Source of the DNA: Odontocerum albicorne | Taxonomy: Eukaryota > Arthropoda > Insecta > Trichoptera > Odontoceridae | Length of the DNA stretch: 64,000 nucleotides | Assembly: GCA_949825065.1 (NCBI GenBank) | Contig: OX463849.1 | Span: forward strand, 32,662,043-32,726,042 | Direction: 5' to 3' | In this document: piece after piece, positions 24,231-37,310 of the stretch | Layout: each line of letters begins with the position of its first letter | Position numbering within the stretch: position 1 is the stretch's first letter | Position numbers and translations under genes: made by a program | Notes under the pieces: model-generated | Databases searched by the model: none | What the model was told of the DNA's origin: nothing | The model's input: the letters and a program-made list of their open reading frames with translations, nothing else

Positions 24231-24678
24231 GTAATACTGTGTAAAAAGAAAGTGTTATACAATACAATTACAATTTGAGTATATTATGTTATATCGATAC
24301 TCGAATTCTGTAATGAAAACCGTGCCTTAATGGTGACATTTTATGAAGAAAAGAGCTATCTTCAAAACTCAATTAAGAAATGTGTAAAATATAACTCGGT
24401 TCCTTGTTAAAAATTTATTACTTCTTACGGGATTTTTATGTTATTATGTTTTAAGCCTATCACGGGTTTTCGTATCTTTCTTTCTGGTTTTTGATGCAGA
24501 CGTTTCAAAAACGTTGCAGTTTTCATTTTCATTTTCATGTCTTGTTTATAGTCTCGAATGTGAAGTTGACAATAAACACACATGCGCCGGATTCGACTAA
24601 CGATGGTTACCGAACTGTTTTTACTCGAAGAATTTGGTTTAGTGTTTTTTGGATCATGGGCTGGAGTCAAACGTGTTG

Positions 24679-24735
24679 AATCCAATCGAATCATCTTATT
24701 ATGAGAGACTGATAATAAGATGATTCGATTGGATT
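24679..24735. other. Perfect 24-bp hairpin, 9-base loop
   Basis: Arm 24679-24702 ('aatccaatcgaatcatctta' plus 'ttat') is exactly complementary to 24712-24735, with loop 'gagagactg'. It could be a tiny MITE, a palindrome left by a foldback event or the stem of a small RNA. It is not a bacterial-type terminator (no T-run, eukaryotic context). Confidence 0.75.
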
Positions 24736-25039
24736 TAAAGGGAATATTAAAGCAATGAAAAATCCGAATCTACTAGTCTTAATGTAGTATGATGTTACTT
24801 ACAAACCAAGGAGCTCCGACTGCTGAAGAAGTGTCATTGTTTTGCATGATTTGTATGTTTCGAAGGTGTGTTGCCGCTTCTGTACCCCAGATAGGAGCAA
24901 TGTGTTTTATTATGAGGTTCATCATTCTGGAGTGGTTTAAAAAGGCCTAAAACGGTTAGATTTTTTACATTGTAAAGAAGCAGGAGTTACGTCATTCGAG
25001 ATTTATCTAATAAATTCCTTTATTTTGACATCATTTTGA

Positions 25040-25230
25040 TATAGTAAGTGGAAGACGTGGTGGAGGAAAACAATATAAAGTATGGCTGGATCAAGCGAAT
25101 GATATTTTGAAAAAACGGAAAACAAAAAGTCATAGTTGAATTGATGAAGAAGTGAAGTAGGTGTGTCAATATAAGTAAGTTTGGCGCTCTTTTCTCTCTA
25201 CCTAGCCCGATAGGGAAATGGTGTGATGTT
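25040..25230 (+). repeat. Family A 3' fragment
   Basis: Plus copy: 'gtggaagacgtggtggagga', 'gtatggctggatcaagcgaa', then the end block 'gcgctcttttctctctacct' and 'agcccgatagggaaatggtg'. Confidence 0.65.
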
Positions 25231-25734
25231 ACATTTGTAATATAGTAGAAAACATAAAGATACTATTTTAATTAAATTCTTGTGGTTTATTTTCTTATTT
25301 TTCAATTTAATAATAAACAAAAGAGCCGAAATATTATTTTAGAATTCATTTGTATGACTTCATCTCAGGACTCTGGAGTGACCATTATTAAATAGTATTT
25401 TGAGACTTTCATATTATTTTGTAACTCTCAAAAATATTTTTGATTTATATTTTTAAATAATACAAATCACTTTCTTATGTTTGTGAGAGTGCGTTGTTTA
25501 GATAAAAACTTGTTTTGAAAATAAAGTTTTAAGGTTTTGATCTATATTTGAGTTAATGTGTGTTTTTTTCGTTTAGTATCCTTCAAAATATCCGAATTTG
25601 TGTTTCGGGTATATTGAAGAGCGTAGCCGGGAGACAATATTGTCTTAAGCCTCAGTAAGCGAGCCTTCGTGTTACTTTCCTATGGACCATTCACAACAAA
25701 AAATTTGAGCGATATATTTGCGGAAAGATTTCAA

Positions 25735-26120
25735 TTTTAATGGTGGAGATTAATAAATCAATCACAAACCAATGCTAGACTCGCTCCGTCCTTGCCATGC
25801 TTTAAGAAGCGACTGAAAAAACTTTTAATTTCTAGTTGGTAATATAACGTGTTTCATTACTGATTTTTTCTTTCCTCTCCAACATCCCTTCCTTTTCCTT
25901 TGATACCTGATATCTCACTTTATATGAAAAGGAATGTTCGGGTGATTGTCCGTCTTTATGGGGTTTGTGGGCATATACTCACGTATGTGTTCATGGATAT
26001 CCTGGGGATAGATAATCGTTTGAATCTTTTTTTGCGACCATGTAATTTGCTTCATTTACTTTTATCTGTTTGGTTGGGAGAGATTGCAATAAAAGTGTTA
26101 AATAAACAAATAAATAAAAT
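25735..26120 (+). repeat. LINE B 3' fragment
   Basis: Covers the last RT codons ('gaagcgactgaaaaaacttt' 'taatttctag' stop) and the whole 3' UTR: 'gtgtttcattactgattttt', 'tttatatgaaaaggaatgtt', 'cgtatgtgttcatggatat', ending 'ttggttgggagagattgca' 'ataaaagtgttaaataaa'. It is colinear with 53950-54345 and diverged from it. Upstream 25600-25735 is unassigned. Confidence 0.75.
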
Positions 26121-26279
26121 AATATAATAAGTGGAATAATAATTTAATTCTTTGTTAAATATTCTATTGATTTTAAGTTTTACTGTGTTATCTAAAGGAC
26201 ACAAAAATATACTTTATTGTGTTTAATAAACAAAACAAATATACTTTTTTTTTGTAATTTGTTTATAATTTCGTTGCCC

Positions 26280-26519
26280 TTTTGATTGAAGAGGCATTTT
26301 CCTACTTCTTGTATTGTTGTCGATTTTATTTTATTCTTATTTTGATTGAAGAGGGATTTTCCTACTTCTTGTATTGTTGTCGATTGTATTTATTCTTATT
26401 TTGATTGAAAAGGGATTTTCCTACTTCTTGTATTGTTGTCGATTGTATTTTATTCTTATTTTGATTGAAGAGGGATTTTCCTACTTCTTGTATTGTTGTC
26501 GATTGTATTTTATTCTTAT
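26280..26519. repeat. 60-bp tandem repeat x4
   Basis: Four near-identical units ('tttgattgaagagggatttt' 'cctacttcttgtattgttgt' 'cgattgtattttattcttat'). A 20-residue period open frame across it is a by-product. Confidence 0.95.
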
Positions 26520-27334
26520 GTTTTGTTTTTCATGTTATGCTTTTCACTCCACTTACAATTTTGAAAGAACAAATTGAAAATAATGGGCAGTGTATGGATT
26601 CTCGTTATCGTTATTTAGAACAAAATTTCTGGCGGTCGAACACAAGGCAGACTATCTAAAGATTACAAACACAGTTGGCAGACAACATTCCAGGAAGAGA
26701 AGTATATAAAAGAACACTGATCTATTAGATGACGATTTTAAAATTAAAAAAAAATCATTACTTAAAACTCTTGAAAGTCGTGTCACCATATCTTAACCGT
26801 CCTATGATAAATGATCCTCGGATGGAATGACAGCGGCGTAGCTTTTTTGTAGAAGGGTTGAAATTAGTTACGAATTAGTCCCTCGCGCCTATTTTTGTTC
26901 GGCACTGCCCCGGCACATCGGGTGGTAGGATCTAACATATGTTCGTTATTTCCGTCAAGCATTCACTCATACCGAAATGTTTATTACCTGTGTAATATTA
27001 TTTCATTAAACTACGTTCGTACAAATAACTTTTACAGCTTATTTTTCTGTCTGTGTCGTTTTGTTGATACAAATTGAGCAAATACGAGTAACTCCAGCTA
27101 TATTGATTACTTTTAAATAGATACTGACCATATCACATGGAATAGACTTCTGTTGCATGGGAGCTGAGCTGTTGACTAGCTTCAATAATTTAATTAATTT
27201 ATTTATTGAGCTGGTTAACAAAATCAACATTTTATTTTAATTAGCCAATGTTATCAACTTTATCGGACCATTTAATTGTAATAATTTAGTTGTTTGTATT
27301 ACATTATTATATCACTCTATTTTGCACAAGCTGG
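26520..27334. other. No gene seen
   Basis: AT-rich sequence with no recognised element. Confidence 0.45.
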
Positions 27335-27500
27335 TGGGTTTATTGTTATGATGCAATCTCTTTTAATTCAACCACAAAGATATTAAGCAAACCCGAAGTG
27401 AAAACTAGGCTGAAATACTTTTTTCAGTAATATTGGGTGCCAACAAGAATCAAGCCTGCAACCCCTGGATTGTAAGTGTCTTATTAAATAGGCTAGCACT
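27335..27500 (-). repeat. SINE-1 copy
   Basis: Minus copy: tail ('ggtgggtttattgttatgat', 'gcaatctcttttaattcaac'), linker ('aagtgaaaactaggctgaaa'), head ('agaatcaagcctgcaacccc', 'tattaaataggctagcac'). Confidence 0.65.
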
Positions 27501-27904
27501 GTTGATGGTTTGTGCTTGGACACCTTACTCCTTCGCCGGACTTATGAAACGGACGTGGGATATTTGGTTGAGAATTGACTGGGTTTTGAGGAGAAAAACA
27601 TGGTGGTAAAGAGGAAAGGATTGAGAAGAAAAACATGATGGTAAACAGGAAATTTTACATATATAATAATATTGTTATAATTATACATATACGTTACATA
27701 TTAATATACTTTGATTATTATATGTCACTCGAGTTTATAGAGAGATATACTATATGCATAAATATATATATTTTATATTATAATATACTACGATAAATGG
27801 GGGGCGGGTGACTTTATAAAATAAAATATATATTTCTAGTAAATAAACATTGAAATAAAAAAACAAATCAACCAGGCTAAGGAGGCACATATCTCTATTT
27901 ATAC

Positions 27905-28570
27905 ATACACCCCATCATGCCGTTTCTCTATTGAAGTAGGGAGAGAGGATTGAGCGCCGGACTTTCCTATCGCGACACACATCTTTTGTTTCTCCTATAT
28001 CAGGACTGCCCAGCCCAAATCGCCCCACGGGCCGTATTGACGACCTAAAATTTTCCAAGGGCCGCACATACATAAGAATAATTGCAAAATTTGTTCCAAT
28101 TTTTTTTTCGATATCTGGCTTGACAACGAAATTCATACTTATTAATTTTTTTTGTAAGGGATTAATTTGGATGCAGAGGTACGCAGAAAGTGTTTAATCA
28201 GAGTAAATCTGAAAAAATCGATACTACAACTAGATATGAAGAGAAAACATGTATTGAACCAACAACAAAAAGTATTTGTATGGTAATATAATGACTTAGA
28301 ATTCTTAGTTATTAATTCGTGAATATATTTGTATGGCAATAAAATAAAAAAAAACTTAATTCGTCATATATGACCACAAGCCGCACAAAAGGGCCGTGGG
28401 TTGACTAGTCCAGCTCTATATCTATGCACTTTCTCAGACAATTCCTATGAATTCTTTGTCTTTTTACATTTCCGTCATTCAAAATATAATTTATTTTATC
28501 TAATTATTATTTTCCTGGTCTTTATTTTCCACGCATTTTCCTCACATTTCAGCTGTTTTTTTTTTGTTTC
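27905..28570 (-). repeat. Family A copy split by a hAT-like insertion
   Basis: Two pieces of one minus-oriented family A copy. 27905-28000 holds the 3' end block 'gtagggagagaggattgagc' and 'cgcgacacacatcttt'. 28414-28570 continues with 'tatgcactttctcagacaat', 'tctttttacatttccgtcat' and 'tttccacgcattttcctc'. The join points coincide with the ends of 28001-28413. Confidence 0.7.
28001..28413. mobile_element. hAT-like non-autonomous element
   Basis: Ends 'CAGGACTGCCCAGCCCA' (28001) and, reversed, 'CTGGACTAGTCAACCCA' (28413) are similar. 'acgggccg' and 'acggcccttttgtgcgg' lie just inside. Flanks are 8-bp near-duplicates (tcctatat / ctctatat, 6 of 8), as expected of hAT. Interior is AT-rich and non-coding. 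It interrupts a family A copy, so the insertion boundaries are independently supported. Confidence 0.7.
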
Positions 28571-29197
28571 TAATTATAATCTATGATTTATATTATATGT
28601 CACATCCATGCAAATTATTTCCATATATATCTATATAATTGTCCTTAAACTATCTAACACCCAATAAAGGAAACGATTACCATCAAATTTGATGCCTTCC
28701 ACTTCGTGTTAAAGGAAAGAGAAGATAAACTCTAAATTGGCACTTCCCAGAAGCTGTCGTGGTGCGACTGCTTCTCGTTATGGCCGATTTGGTTTATGTG
28801 TCTAGGAAACGCCTCTCGACTGCAGACTGGTCTCTACAGACTATTTAACTTACTCATTTTGGCAGTTTCATTGATTCTCGTAAGAGACTATTAACAATAA
28901 ATTGAGATATTTTGAATGTCATTGTTTATTGCTCTCTATTGAAATTCTACATTTTTTTTCCATATATTTTGATTGCACAGTATTATATACAATAGGACTT
29001 GGCAAAAAAAGGATAGGAAGTAAGATTAATGCTGAGGATACATGAGTTTAGATACAAATATAGAGTATGTATAGTATTAAGAACAGACTCTTCGCAAGGG
29101 CGCCTTTACTTGGGACTCGGACCCACTATATTAAACAAATTACGTCTGGTAGCTATAGAGCGCCCGAGCGAATTATGCGTAGTATTTTCTTTGTATA
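28571..29197. other. No gene seen
   Basis: AT-rich; 29075-29170 ('aacagactcttcgcaagggc' onward) is GC-richer and may be a decayed RT tail, not identified. Confidence 0.4.
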
Positions 29198-29535
29198 CAA
29201 TACAACCGTATGGTATTATTACCGTATGGTAATCTCTTTCAAACAAACAGAAAGACGTTTATGAGGCCTTTAGTGAAAACTAGAGTGAAACCTTTTTTAA
29301 TTCTGGGTTTCAATGGGAATCGAATCCGCAATCTACGAATCGGAAGACAGACGTCCTACCAACCGTATGGTATTATTACCGTATGGTAATCTCTTTCAAA
29401 CAACCAGAAAGACGTTTATGAGGCCTTTAGTGAAAACTAGACTGAAACCTTTTTTAATTCTGGGTTTCAATGGGAATCGAATCCGCAATCTACGAATCGG
29501 AAGACAGACGTCTTACCAACTAAGATACGGAGGTT
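29198..29535 (-). repeat. Head-to-tail SINE-1 dimer
   Basis: Two almost identical minus copies, ~162 bp apart (29205-29366 and 29367-29535). Each has 'cgtatggtattattaccgta', 'tggtaatctctttcaaac', 'agtgaaaactaga-tgaaacc', 'gggaatcgaatccgcaatct' and 'ggaagacagacgtc-taccaac'. Copy 1 stops at 'ctaccaac' and passes straight into the tail of copy 2, so it lacks the last A-box bases. Very similar copies indicate recent tandem duplication. Confidence 0.85.
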
Positions 29536-30143
29536 GTCAAATTTACACTGTTTGATTTTTTTACGTCTTTTTTCATTCGGAAGTCGTCAAATGTGAGTTT
29601 TAAAGCCTATGTAAGTTTTAAAACGGTTGACTTTAGCCTTTGAGAGTATTTCTTATCTTCCGAAATATCTTCACCTTAGTTCTATTCTGAAGCTTTAGAC
29701 GTAAGTTACACTGTCTCCAGTGCTACAAATCGTACCAAACCGTCGTACATTCGTACCAAAAATATAAATTATTAATGGATTGTGCTTTATTCATTCCACT
29801 TATTATTTACTACACGTCTCTTTTTGAGCACTAAATCTTATCTGTCGTGTGTCTTCGAATGAATTATTGTTTTCTTCTCATTTAAAAAATCTTGTATTTA
29901 AAACAAAACAGGAATACTTCTTCTAGTCTACTGAATATTAAATTCTAATTTTATTAAAATATAATTTCGAAATAAGCTTTAATCAAAAATGCTTTAAGTT
30001 GGCCTTATAATGCAGTATTGACATGATACAAATATATGACGTGTCGCTCTGTTTAAAATAATGATTTATATTGTTTTGTTTCTTTAAAATAAATGTATTT
30101 TAAAATTATGGATTACAACAGCATATTAGTGCCAATAGTGATA
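29536..30143. other. No gene seen
   Basis: AT-rich intergenic sequence. Confidence 0.45.
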
Positions 30144-31460
30144 TACTGGGTGTCCCGTATTGATTGAATCATATTTAGGGTGATGAGAGATTGGGTCAAG
30201 ACCTACCAGAATATCAAAACTTGACCTCAGTAAAAACCTTACCGTTTTTAAGTTAATCCTTGCCTTGCATCAGATTTTTGGCCGCGTTGTGTACAAATCA
30301 CCATTTTCGTAAAAAAAAAATTTCGTGAAATACTTTTGAATAGTGCCTTATCTATCGCATACAAAATGATTTCCAAAATGATTAGGGGTGAACAAAAAAA
30401 ATACTTAAAATTTTTACGCTAAACTTTGGCCTTCTGTGGTAAAAAAATTGGTACTGAACATTTCCTGAAAACTACTTTAAAAAGTTGCTAGTTTAATGGG
30501 GATTTCAGAATAGTGCAACACGATTAGATTTTTTTTTACGGAAAACGAAATAATACTATTTTTTATTCAAAAGGGGCTGATTCTGACTGTAAAATGTGTT
30601 AATGCAAAATATACTTCATATGGTTTCTCGTAGCGCGCCTATTGTAGCATTAATGTGCAAGTTTGTGTGATTTAATTTAATGATGATGATGAATGAAACA
30701 CAAATTAAAATGTTAAAAAATTGTTTTATTCAATGTATTTCACAGGAAATGCTCGAATTGTCGCCCTCCTGTCCTGATACAAGCTCGGCATGTCCTCAAA
30801 AATGATCGCTTCAGCAATCTCAAACTGTGCGTCGAAATTTCACGGGCAGCCGCATTCACTTGTTGGCGCAGTTCAACCTCGTTGCCAATGGCTTTATGGT
30901 AAACTTTATCTTTTAGACATCCCCAGTAAAAATAATCCAGATAATTAAGGTCAGGTGACCGAGGAGGCCACAGCATTGCCCCAAGACGACCAATCCATCG
31001 CCCACAATACGTCTTGTCCAAGTGGGCTCTTACTTGTCGACCATAATGCGCAGGGCACCCATCATTATGCAGCCACATTGTACGCCGTAGTTCTAGAGGA
31101 ACATCTTCGAGGAGGAGTGGCAGTTGTTCTTCCAAAAACTCCAAATAATTGTCGGAGTTTAGTGTTGGTGGTAGCTCGACTGATCCCAAGATTTTCCTAT
31201 TGAAGATACCGGTCCACATATTTATTTTAAACTGATACTGGGACCGGTCTTCTCTCATCTCGAATGGGTTTACAAGCTGCCAGCTATGAATATTGTGTAG
31301 GTTTATGTAGCCATCCCTCTTGCAGGCAGATTCATCCCTCCATAAAACTTGATTAAAAAAGTCAGCATCTTCTTGGTGTTTTGCAACATTCGGCGGCAAA
31401 ATTGGACTCTTTGTGCGTAGTCTCTTGGTAACTTGGTGCGTAGTCTCTTGCATATCCTAA
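30144..31460 (-). mobile_element. 5'-truncated IS630/Tc1/mariner-type element (DD41D)
   Basis: The transposase frame 31453-30740 is followed (lower coordinates) by about 590 bp of non-coding 3' sequence ending at 30146 with 'CTGGGTGTCCCGTATTGATT' preceded by TA. This is a plausible 3' inverted end, since 'gggtgtccc' ends are common in insect elements of this superfamily. No matching end is visible beyond 31460, so the 5' end and the N-terminal part of the gene are missing. Confidence 0.7.
30740..31453 (-). pseudogene. DD41D transposase, N-terminally truncated
   Basis: Open 237-codon frame holding the whole DDE core of an insect IS630/Tc1/mariner-superfamily transposase. Catalytic positions visible: D40 (VLWRDES), D131 (MWLHNDGCPAHY) and D173 (WPPRSPDLNYLDYFYWG). 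Forty-one residues separate the last two, so the signature is DD41D rather than the DD34D of mariner. The C-terminus (RRTMW, CIRTGGRQFEHFL) is typical of a family often annotated in insects as Tc3-like with an N-terminal DUF4817 helix-turn-helix. That DNA-binding part, roughly 80-100 residues, is absent. The frame upstream shows a 21-bp local duplication ('aagagactacgcac'). Core intact but unable to bind its own ends; assignment to the rosa/DD41D group is inferred from spacing only. Confidence 0.85.
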
Positions 31461-31541
31461 TTTAAGAACCAATATTCTATTATGAGAAGTTAGTTTTACG
31501 TCTTTTGAAATGATCTGGTCAGAAAACACATTGTTTAATTC

Positions 31542-32512
31542 AGGGGCTAAACTAGGTGTTTTAGCACCCGGGGCAGTTCAGAAAAAAACGCTAATTGCAT
31601 AATACGAAATTTGTATCGATATTGATTTTTTCCACATAGAACATGTATTTAGAGAGGTATATACAAATGTACCTAAAAGTATTCAATTCAACAGTACTCG
31701 GTTGTTATAAATATATTTAAATAATAAAAATGGATTTAAAATAATGTAATAAATGAAAGTGACAAATCTGTTTCGCTTTACAAAGTTTGACAATACTTTT
31801 GTAAAACGAAACACATCTATTTCTATAATTTAAGTTATAATGTAGATTTTTTTTCACATTTAAGTGTATTCTGTAATATAATGATATGTACGAGTAGTAA
31901 TACTTCTATCTTTAAATACATATAAACTACATGTCCTTAATTCATAAATTCACTATGCGAGCTTATAAAGAAACAAATGTTTCAATAATTTCATAACAGC
32001 CAATATTTTTGTCGATTCAGTATTCGATTGATAAAATAGCTAAACCAGGTAAATACTGATCTTTTGATAAGAAACATGTTGATGATAAATATGAAATCCC
32101 GCCTCATTGAGAAATCGAAGAAATTTATTGCTTTGTAATTTATTTTTATCAAACAGTGTTTGATAAAAATAAATTACAATGTCTTTAAACCTCCACAATG
32201 TTAATGCCTTAACTATAAACAACATTTATTGCTTTTTATGGCTTACCATGCAACGACACTTTTGTTTTTGACGTCTTCCTTTCTGTGATATTTTCGAAAG
32301 TTAAAAAAATATACACACATATTTGGTAACTAGTATTCTTCTGGCAAAAAAAAATAGTATTCTTCTGGTTTTGAACATTAAATTGTCACTGGTTCTCAAC
32401 GTAAGAAAATGACATTCATCGAAATTGTCCATTCATCGAAAATTCTATTCTGCGCCCCAATCCGGGCACTCGGGGCCTCTACCCCTCACGCCCATTCAGT
32501 GTTTCGCCCCTG
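31542..32512. mobile_element. Candidate hAT-like non-autonomous element
   Basis: Left end 'CAGGGGCTAAACTAGG' (31542) and reversed right end 'CAGGGGCGAAACAC' (32512) share the hAT-style CAGGGGC-AAAC start. Flanks gtttaatt / gtttatcc match only partly. The interior holds a ~20-bp inverted pair near 31770-31815 ('gtttcgctttacaaag' / 'cttttgtaaaacgaaac') and the repeat Z palindrome at 32040-32225. No transposase. Confidence 0.5.
32040..32225. repeat. Repeat Z 3' end with palindrome
   Basis: The right part ('ttacaatgtctttaaacctc', 'ttaatgccttaactataaac') is the terminal part of repeat Z as at 48026-48070. A perfect palindrome of about 47 bp is centred at 32156 ('atttttatcaaacagtgttt' 'gataaaaat'). 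Confidence 0.7.
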
Positions 32513-34244
<1,732 letters not shown>

Positions 34245-34750
34245 ATAAAAAAGTGGCTGTACATAGTTCAAGGTAAAACGGTTTTTCGGAATTTAGACGG
34301 CATTAAAATGGACCTCCTGATATCATTTTCGATTAAGGATTTGTGCGAGCGAAAAGAAGTTTGGATACGATTGTTAAGGCAAATTCTGCTTAACGTTATC
34401 GTCCACTGATTGAGATGCGAGGATAGAATCGTATGATATAAAATATGTTTTTCTATATTCCACACCATACAAATTGCAAACTATTGTTTGCAATTTACAA
34501 ATTGCAAACTATTGTTTGCAATTTGTATGGTGTGGAATATAGAAAAACATATTTTATATCATACGATTCTATCCTCGCATCTCAATCAGTGGACGATAAC
34601 GTTAAGCAGAATTTGTCTTAACAATCGTATCCAAACTTCTTTTCGCTCGCACAAATCCTTAATCGAAAATGATATCAGGAGGTCCATTTTAATGCCGTCT
34701 AAATTCTGGAAAACCGTTTTACGTTGAACTATGTACAGCCACTTTTTTAT
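34245..34750. repeat. Near-perfect 506-bp palindrome (foldback)
   Basis: Two 252-bp arms (34245-34496 and 34499-34750) with a 2-base spacer. They start and end with 'ataaaaaagtggctgtacat' and its reverse. I see about four or five mismatches and no net indel, so the arms are about 98% identical. The centre is itself made of two copies of a 26-bp near-palindrome ('aaattgcaaactattgtttg' 'caattt'). Both arms give the same ~62-65 residue conceptual peptide (KWLYIVQ-KTVF-NLDGIKMD), not recognised. It could be a foldback transposon or a recent inverted duplication. Confidence 0.9.
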
Positions 34751-35404
34751 TATGCTATTGCATATAATTAATGGTACAACATTTCTCAATAATCTTGAGA
34801 AATGCTGGTGTAAAAAATATTAAACACAAAAATAAAACATCTAATTAAATGTTATGACAATGCACCTTCTCAACAATTATGACGTATTTTGTATCTAAAT
34901 TACGTAATAATTAGTACTTGATAATAATAATTAAAGGGTATTTACCATGTATACCGCCGTTTACCAAGCACTGTAAAGAAACCAATGTAGATCTTCCGAC
35001 ATGTGATTCAGTAATACACGGCTTAAAGTGGAGTGTAGTTTATATGTATAATATATAGTAGAGTCAATATACTCAGATAATCATAAGTTTTGACAAGACC
35101 TCCATAAAGGGTCGTCTTCAAGTGGTTTGTAATGTTGCACACACGACCCATATCTCTAACACGTTATTAAGATATAACAAAATGTATAAGGTATTAGTTT
35201 TAAATGTAATATAAATTGTTATAAGTCATCAACGGACAATTACAGAATTAGTAACCACATATGTTGCTCCCTCAGCACAAAATTACAGAATTAGTAATAA
35301 TATACGAGTATGTTACTTCCTCAGCACAAAAAAAAAACTTTGTTTTTATTGGTGAGATATTTTAAAATCTTTACAATAGACTTATTTTGATATACTTAAC
35401 ATAC
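34751..35404. other. No gene; one small duplication
   Basis: Contains a ~48-bp imperfect doublet at 35232-35330 ('aattacagaattagtaa', 'ccctcagcacaaaa'). Confidence 0.5.
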
Positions 35405-35790
35405 ATATATACCATCACATCATTTTCCTTTTTTGGGGTAAGCAAAGAGGATAGAGTGCAAACCTTTTCTGTCATTAAATTATTTTAGCTTCCTTTACAT
35501 TTATACTTCTCATACACCTCCTTCCGTTTTGTTGCTCCTTATCTTTCCGTCCTTCAAAAATTCATTCACTTCGTTCAACCATGCTTTTCTCAGTCGTCCT
35601 TGACCACGATTTCCACTTCCGTTAGCATAGTAAATTCGTTTAGTTGACCTTTCGTCACTAATTCATTCAACGTGTCCGAACCATCTTAACGTGCTCTTTT
35701 TTATCCAACTTAACGCATCAGTTTTTCGGTCACATTCATTCTTAATAATTACATGTTTTGTTAAGTCATACATGGACACACCACATATAT
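35405..35790 (-). repeat. Family A fragment
   Basis: Minus copy with 'ttttggggtaagcaaagagg' end block, 'cttcaaaaattcattcactt', 'caaccatgcttttctcagtc' and 'cgaaccatcttaacgtgctc' (WFGHV region). Confidence 0.65.
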
Positions 35791-35919
35791 TTTTATCAGT
35801 TTTCTACATATGGAATATCGAACGACATGTAGCGTTAAATAATAATGTAAATGGGGTACTAAAACATATATACTCGAACCAGACAGTATGTTAATCTGTT
35901 AAGATCTCGAACAGGATTT

Positions 35920-36405
35920 TAATACCACCTTTGATGCATGGAAGTGAAACGTGGATGAGGAAAAAGACTGAAAAAAGCCGAATAAACTGTATAAATATCC
36001 GTGTACTTAAACATGGAGTGACAATGTATGACATAATGCGGAATGAAGTGATTAAGCATTAATGTGAACATATGATTGATGTGTTGAGAAATATGAAGAA
36101 AAACACTCAAAGAATGATTGGGCACGTAGGCATTGCGAACGAATTAATGAAGACTAACAAAATAAATACACAATACATATGTAAGTAGAAGGCGAAGTTG
36201 TGGAAGACTAAGGTAAGTATGTTTGGATCAAGGGATATATATTTTGAAAGAAGGAAACGAAGAAAATTAGATAAAACGTAGAAGTTGCATGAAAAGGTGT
36301 ATGGATGAAGAATAGGCAAAGGATGTGTGTTTATATAGGAAAGTCTGATGCTCTGTCCTCTCTGCCTACTCCGGCAGGGAAACGGCGTCATGGCATATAC
36401 GCTCT
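35920..36405 (+). pseudogene. Family A RT 3' half, plus
   Basis: Plus-strand translation in pieces: LMHGSETWMRKKTEKSRINC (MHGSETW block), then VTMYDIMRNEVIK, then an IGHV-like block, and DQ/ILKER-like sequence near 36230. It ends with 'gctctgtcctctctgcctac' 'tccggcagggaaacggcgtc'. Frameshifts and a stop after VIKH. At 36160-36195 it preserves the uninterrupted sequence into which mariner jumped in the copy at 61037/62325. Head-to-head with the minus copy 35405-35790. Confidence 0.75.
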
Positions 36406-36867
36406 CCAATATATGGTATGATATATGTCGTCAGACTCCGGAACGTCTTTATAGCAACCATAAGACTTATCCTGGTTCATTTACTCGCCGAACAGCGATT
36501 AAAAAAATATTTAAAAAATTTCAATGACAATTTTCTATTTTTTTATTTATTTAACATATTTAAGCCTTCAATTGAATGGGTTCTAAATAAAGTGCTTTTG
36601 TTTTTTTTATTTTTCATTAATTTTGTGTATTAAAAAAATCTGAAATCGTTGTTTGAAAGTATTTTTCGTACTGCCGTCGATTGTGTCTTACTGTTTTTTT
36701 TAATATTTAATTTTACATATTATTTACCTCAATTTCCCTACGAGAAGTTGGGACCAAAATAATAAAAAGGCAATATAATTTATATAACAAAGGTTTCACT
36801 TTTTTAACGAAATGCCAAAAAGTGTTCAATAAGCCAAAAGCAATACATCTATGTGCTTTAAACATTA
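36406..36867. other. No gene seen
   Basis: AT-rich with T-runs. Confidence 0.45.
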
Positions 36868-37075
36868 ATAATGTTTGTGGCCTAGTTGGTAAGATGGCTG
36901 TCTTCTGCCACAAAGGTTACGGACTCGATTCCTGTTGGGAACATGGATTCGATTCCAGTCTGATTTTCACTTAGAATTCTTGAACACCTTTCAGGTTTGT
37001 TGGAAGATATTGCCTTATGGCAAAGAGTTCACTTGGTTGTACTGTATACAACTAAAGTGTAATAAAAACATATAG
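36868..37075 (+). repeat. SINE-1 copy with duplicated B box
   Basis: Good plus copy: A-box-like 'tgtggcctagttggtaagat'. It has two B-box-like blocks ('ggactcgattcctg' near 36923 and 'ggattcgattccag' near 36945), linker 'ctgattttcacttagaattc', tail 'ggtttgttggaagatattgc' and end 'gtatacaactaaagtgtaat'. Confidence 0.8.
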
Positions 37076-37310
37076 ATTTGAGTATTACTATAGTTAAAAA
37101 AATGATATGTAAATTTTCGGATGTAAACTGATATAATGTGTCAATTCGGTTCAAATTTGACTTTAGATTATAGAAGGTTCAAATTTGACTTCAGATTATG
37201 GTAGCGATTAATATCAGGTGTTAAATTCAATTAGGATCTCTTGCAATTGTATACTTTCGTTGTATACAGTACAACCTGAATAATTTCAAGTCAGCAAGTT
37301 AACATAGTTC

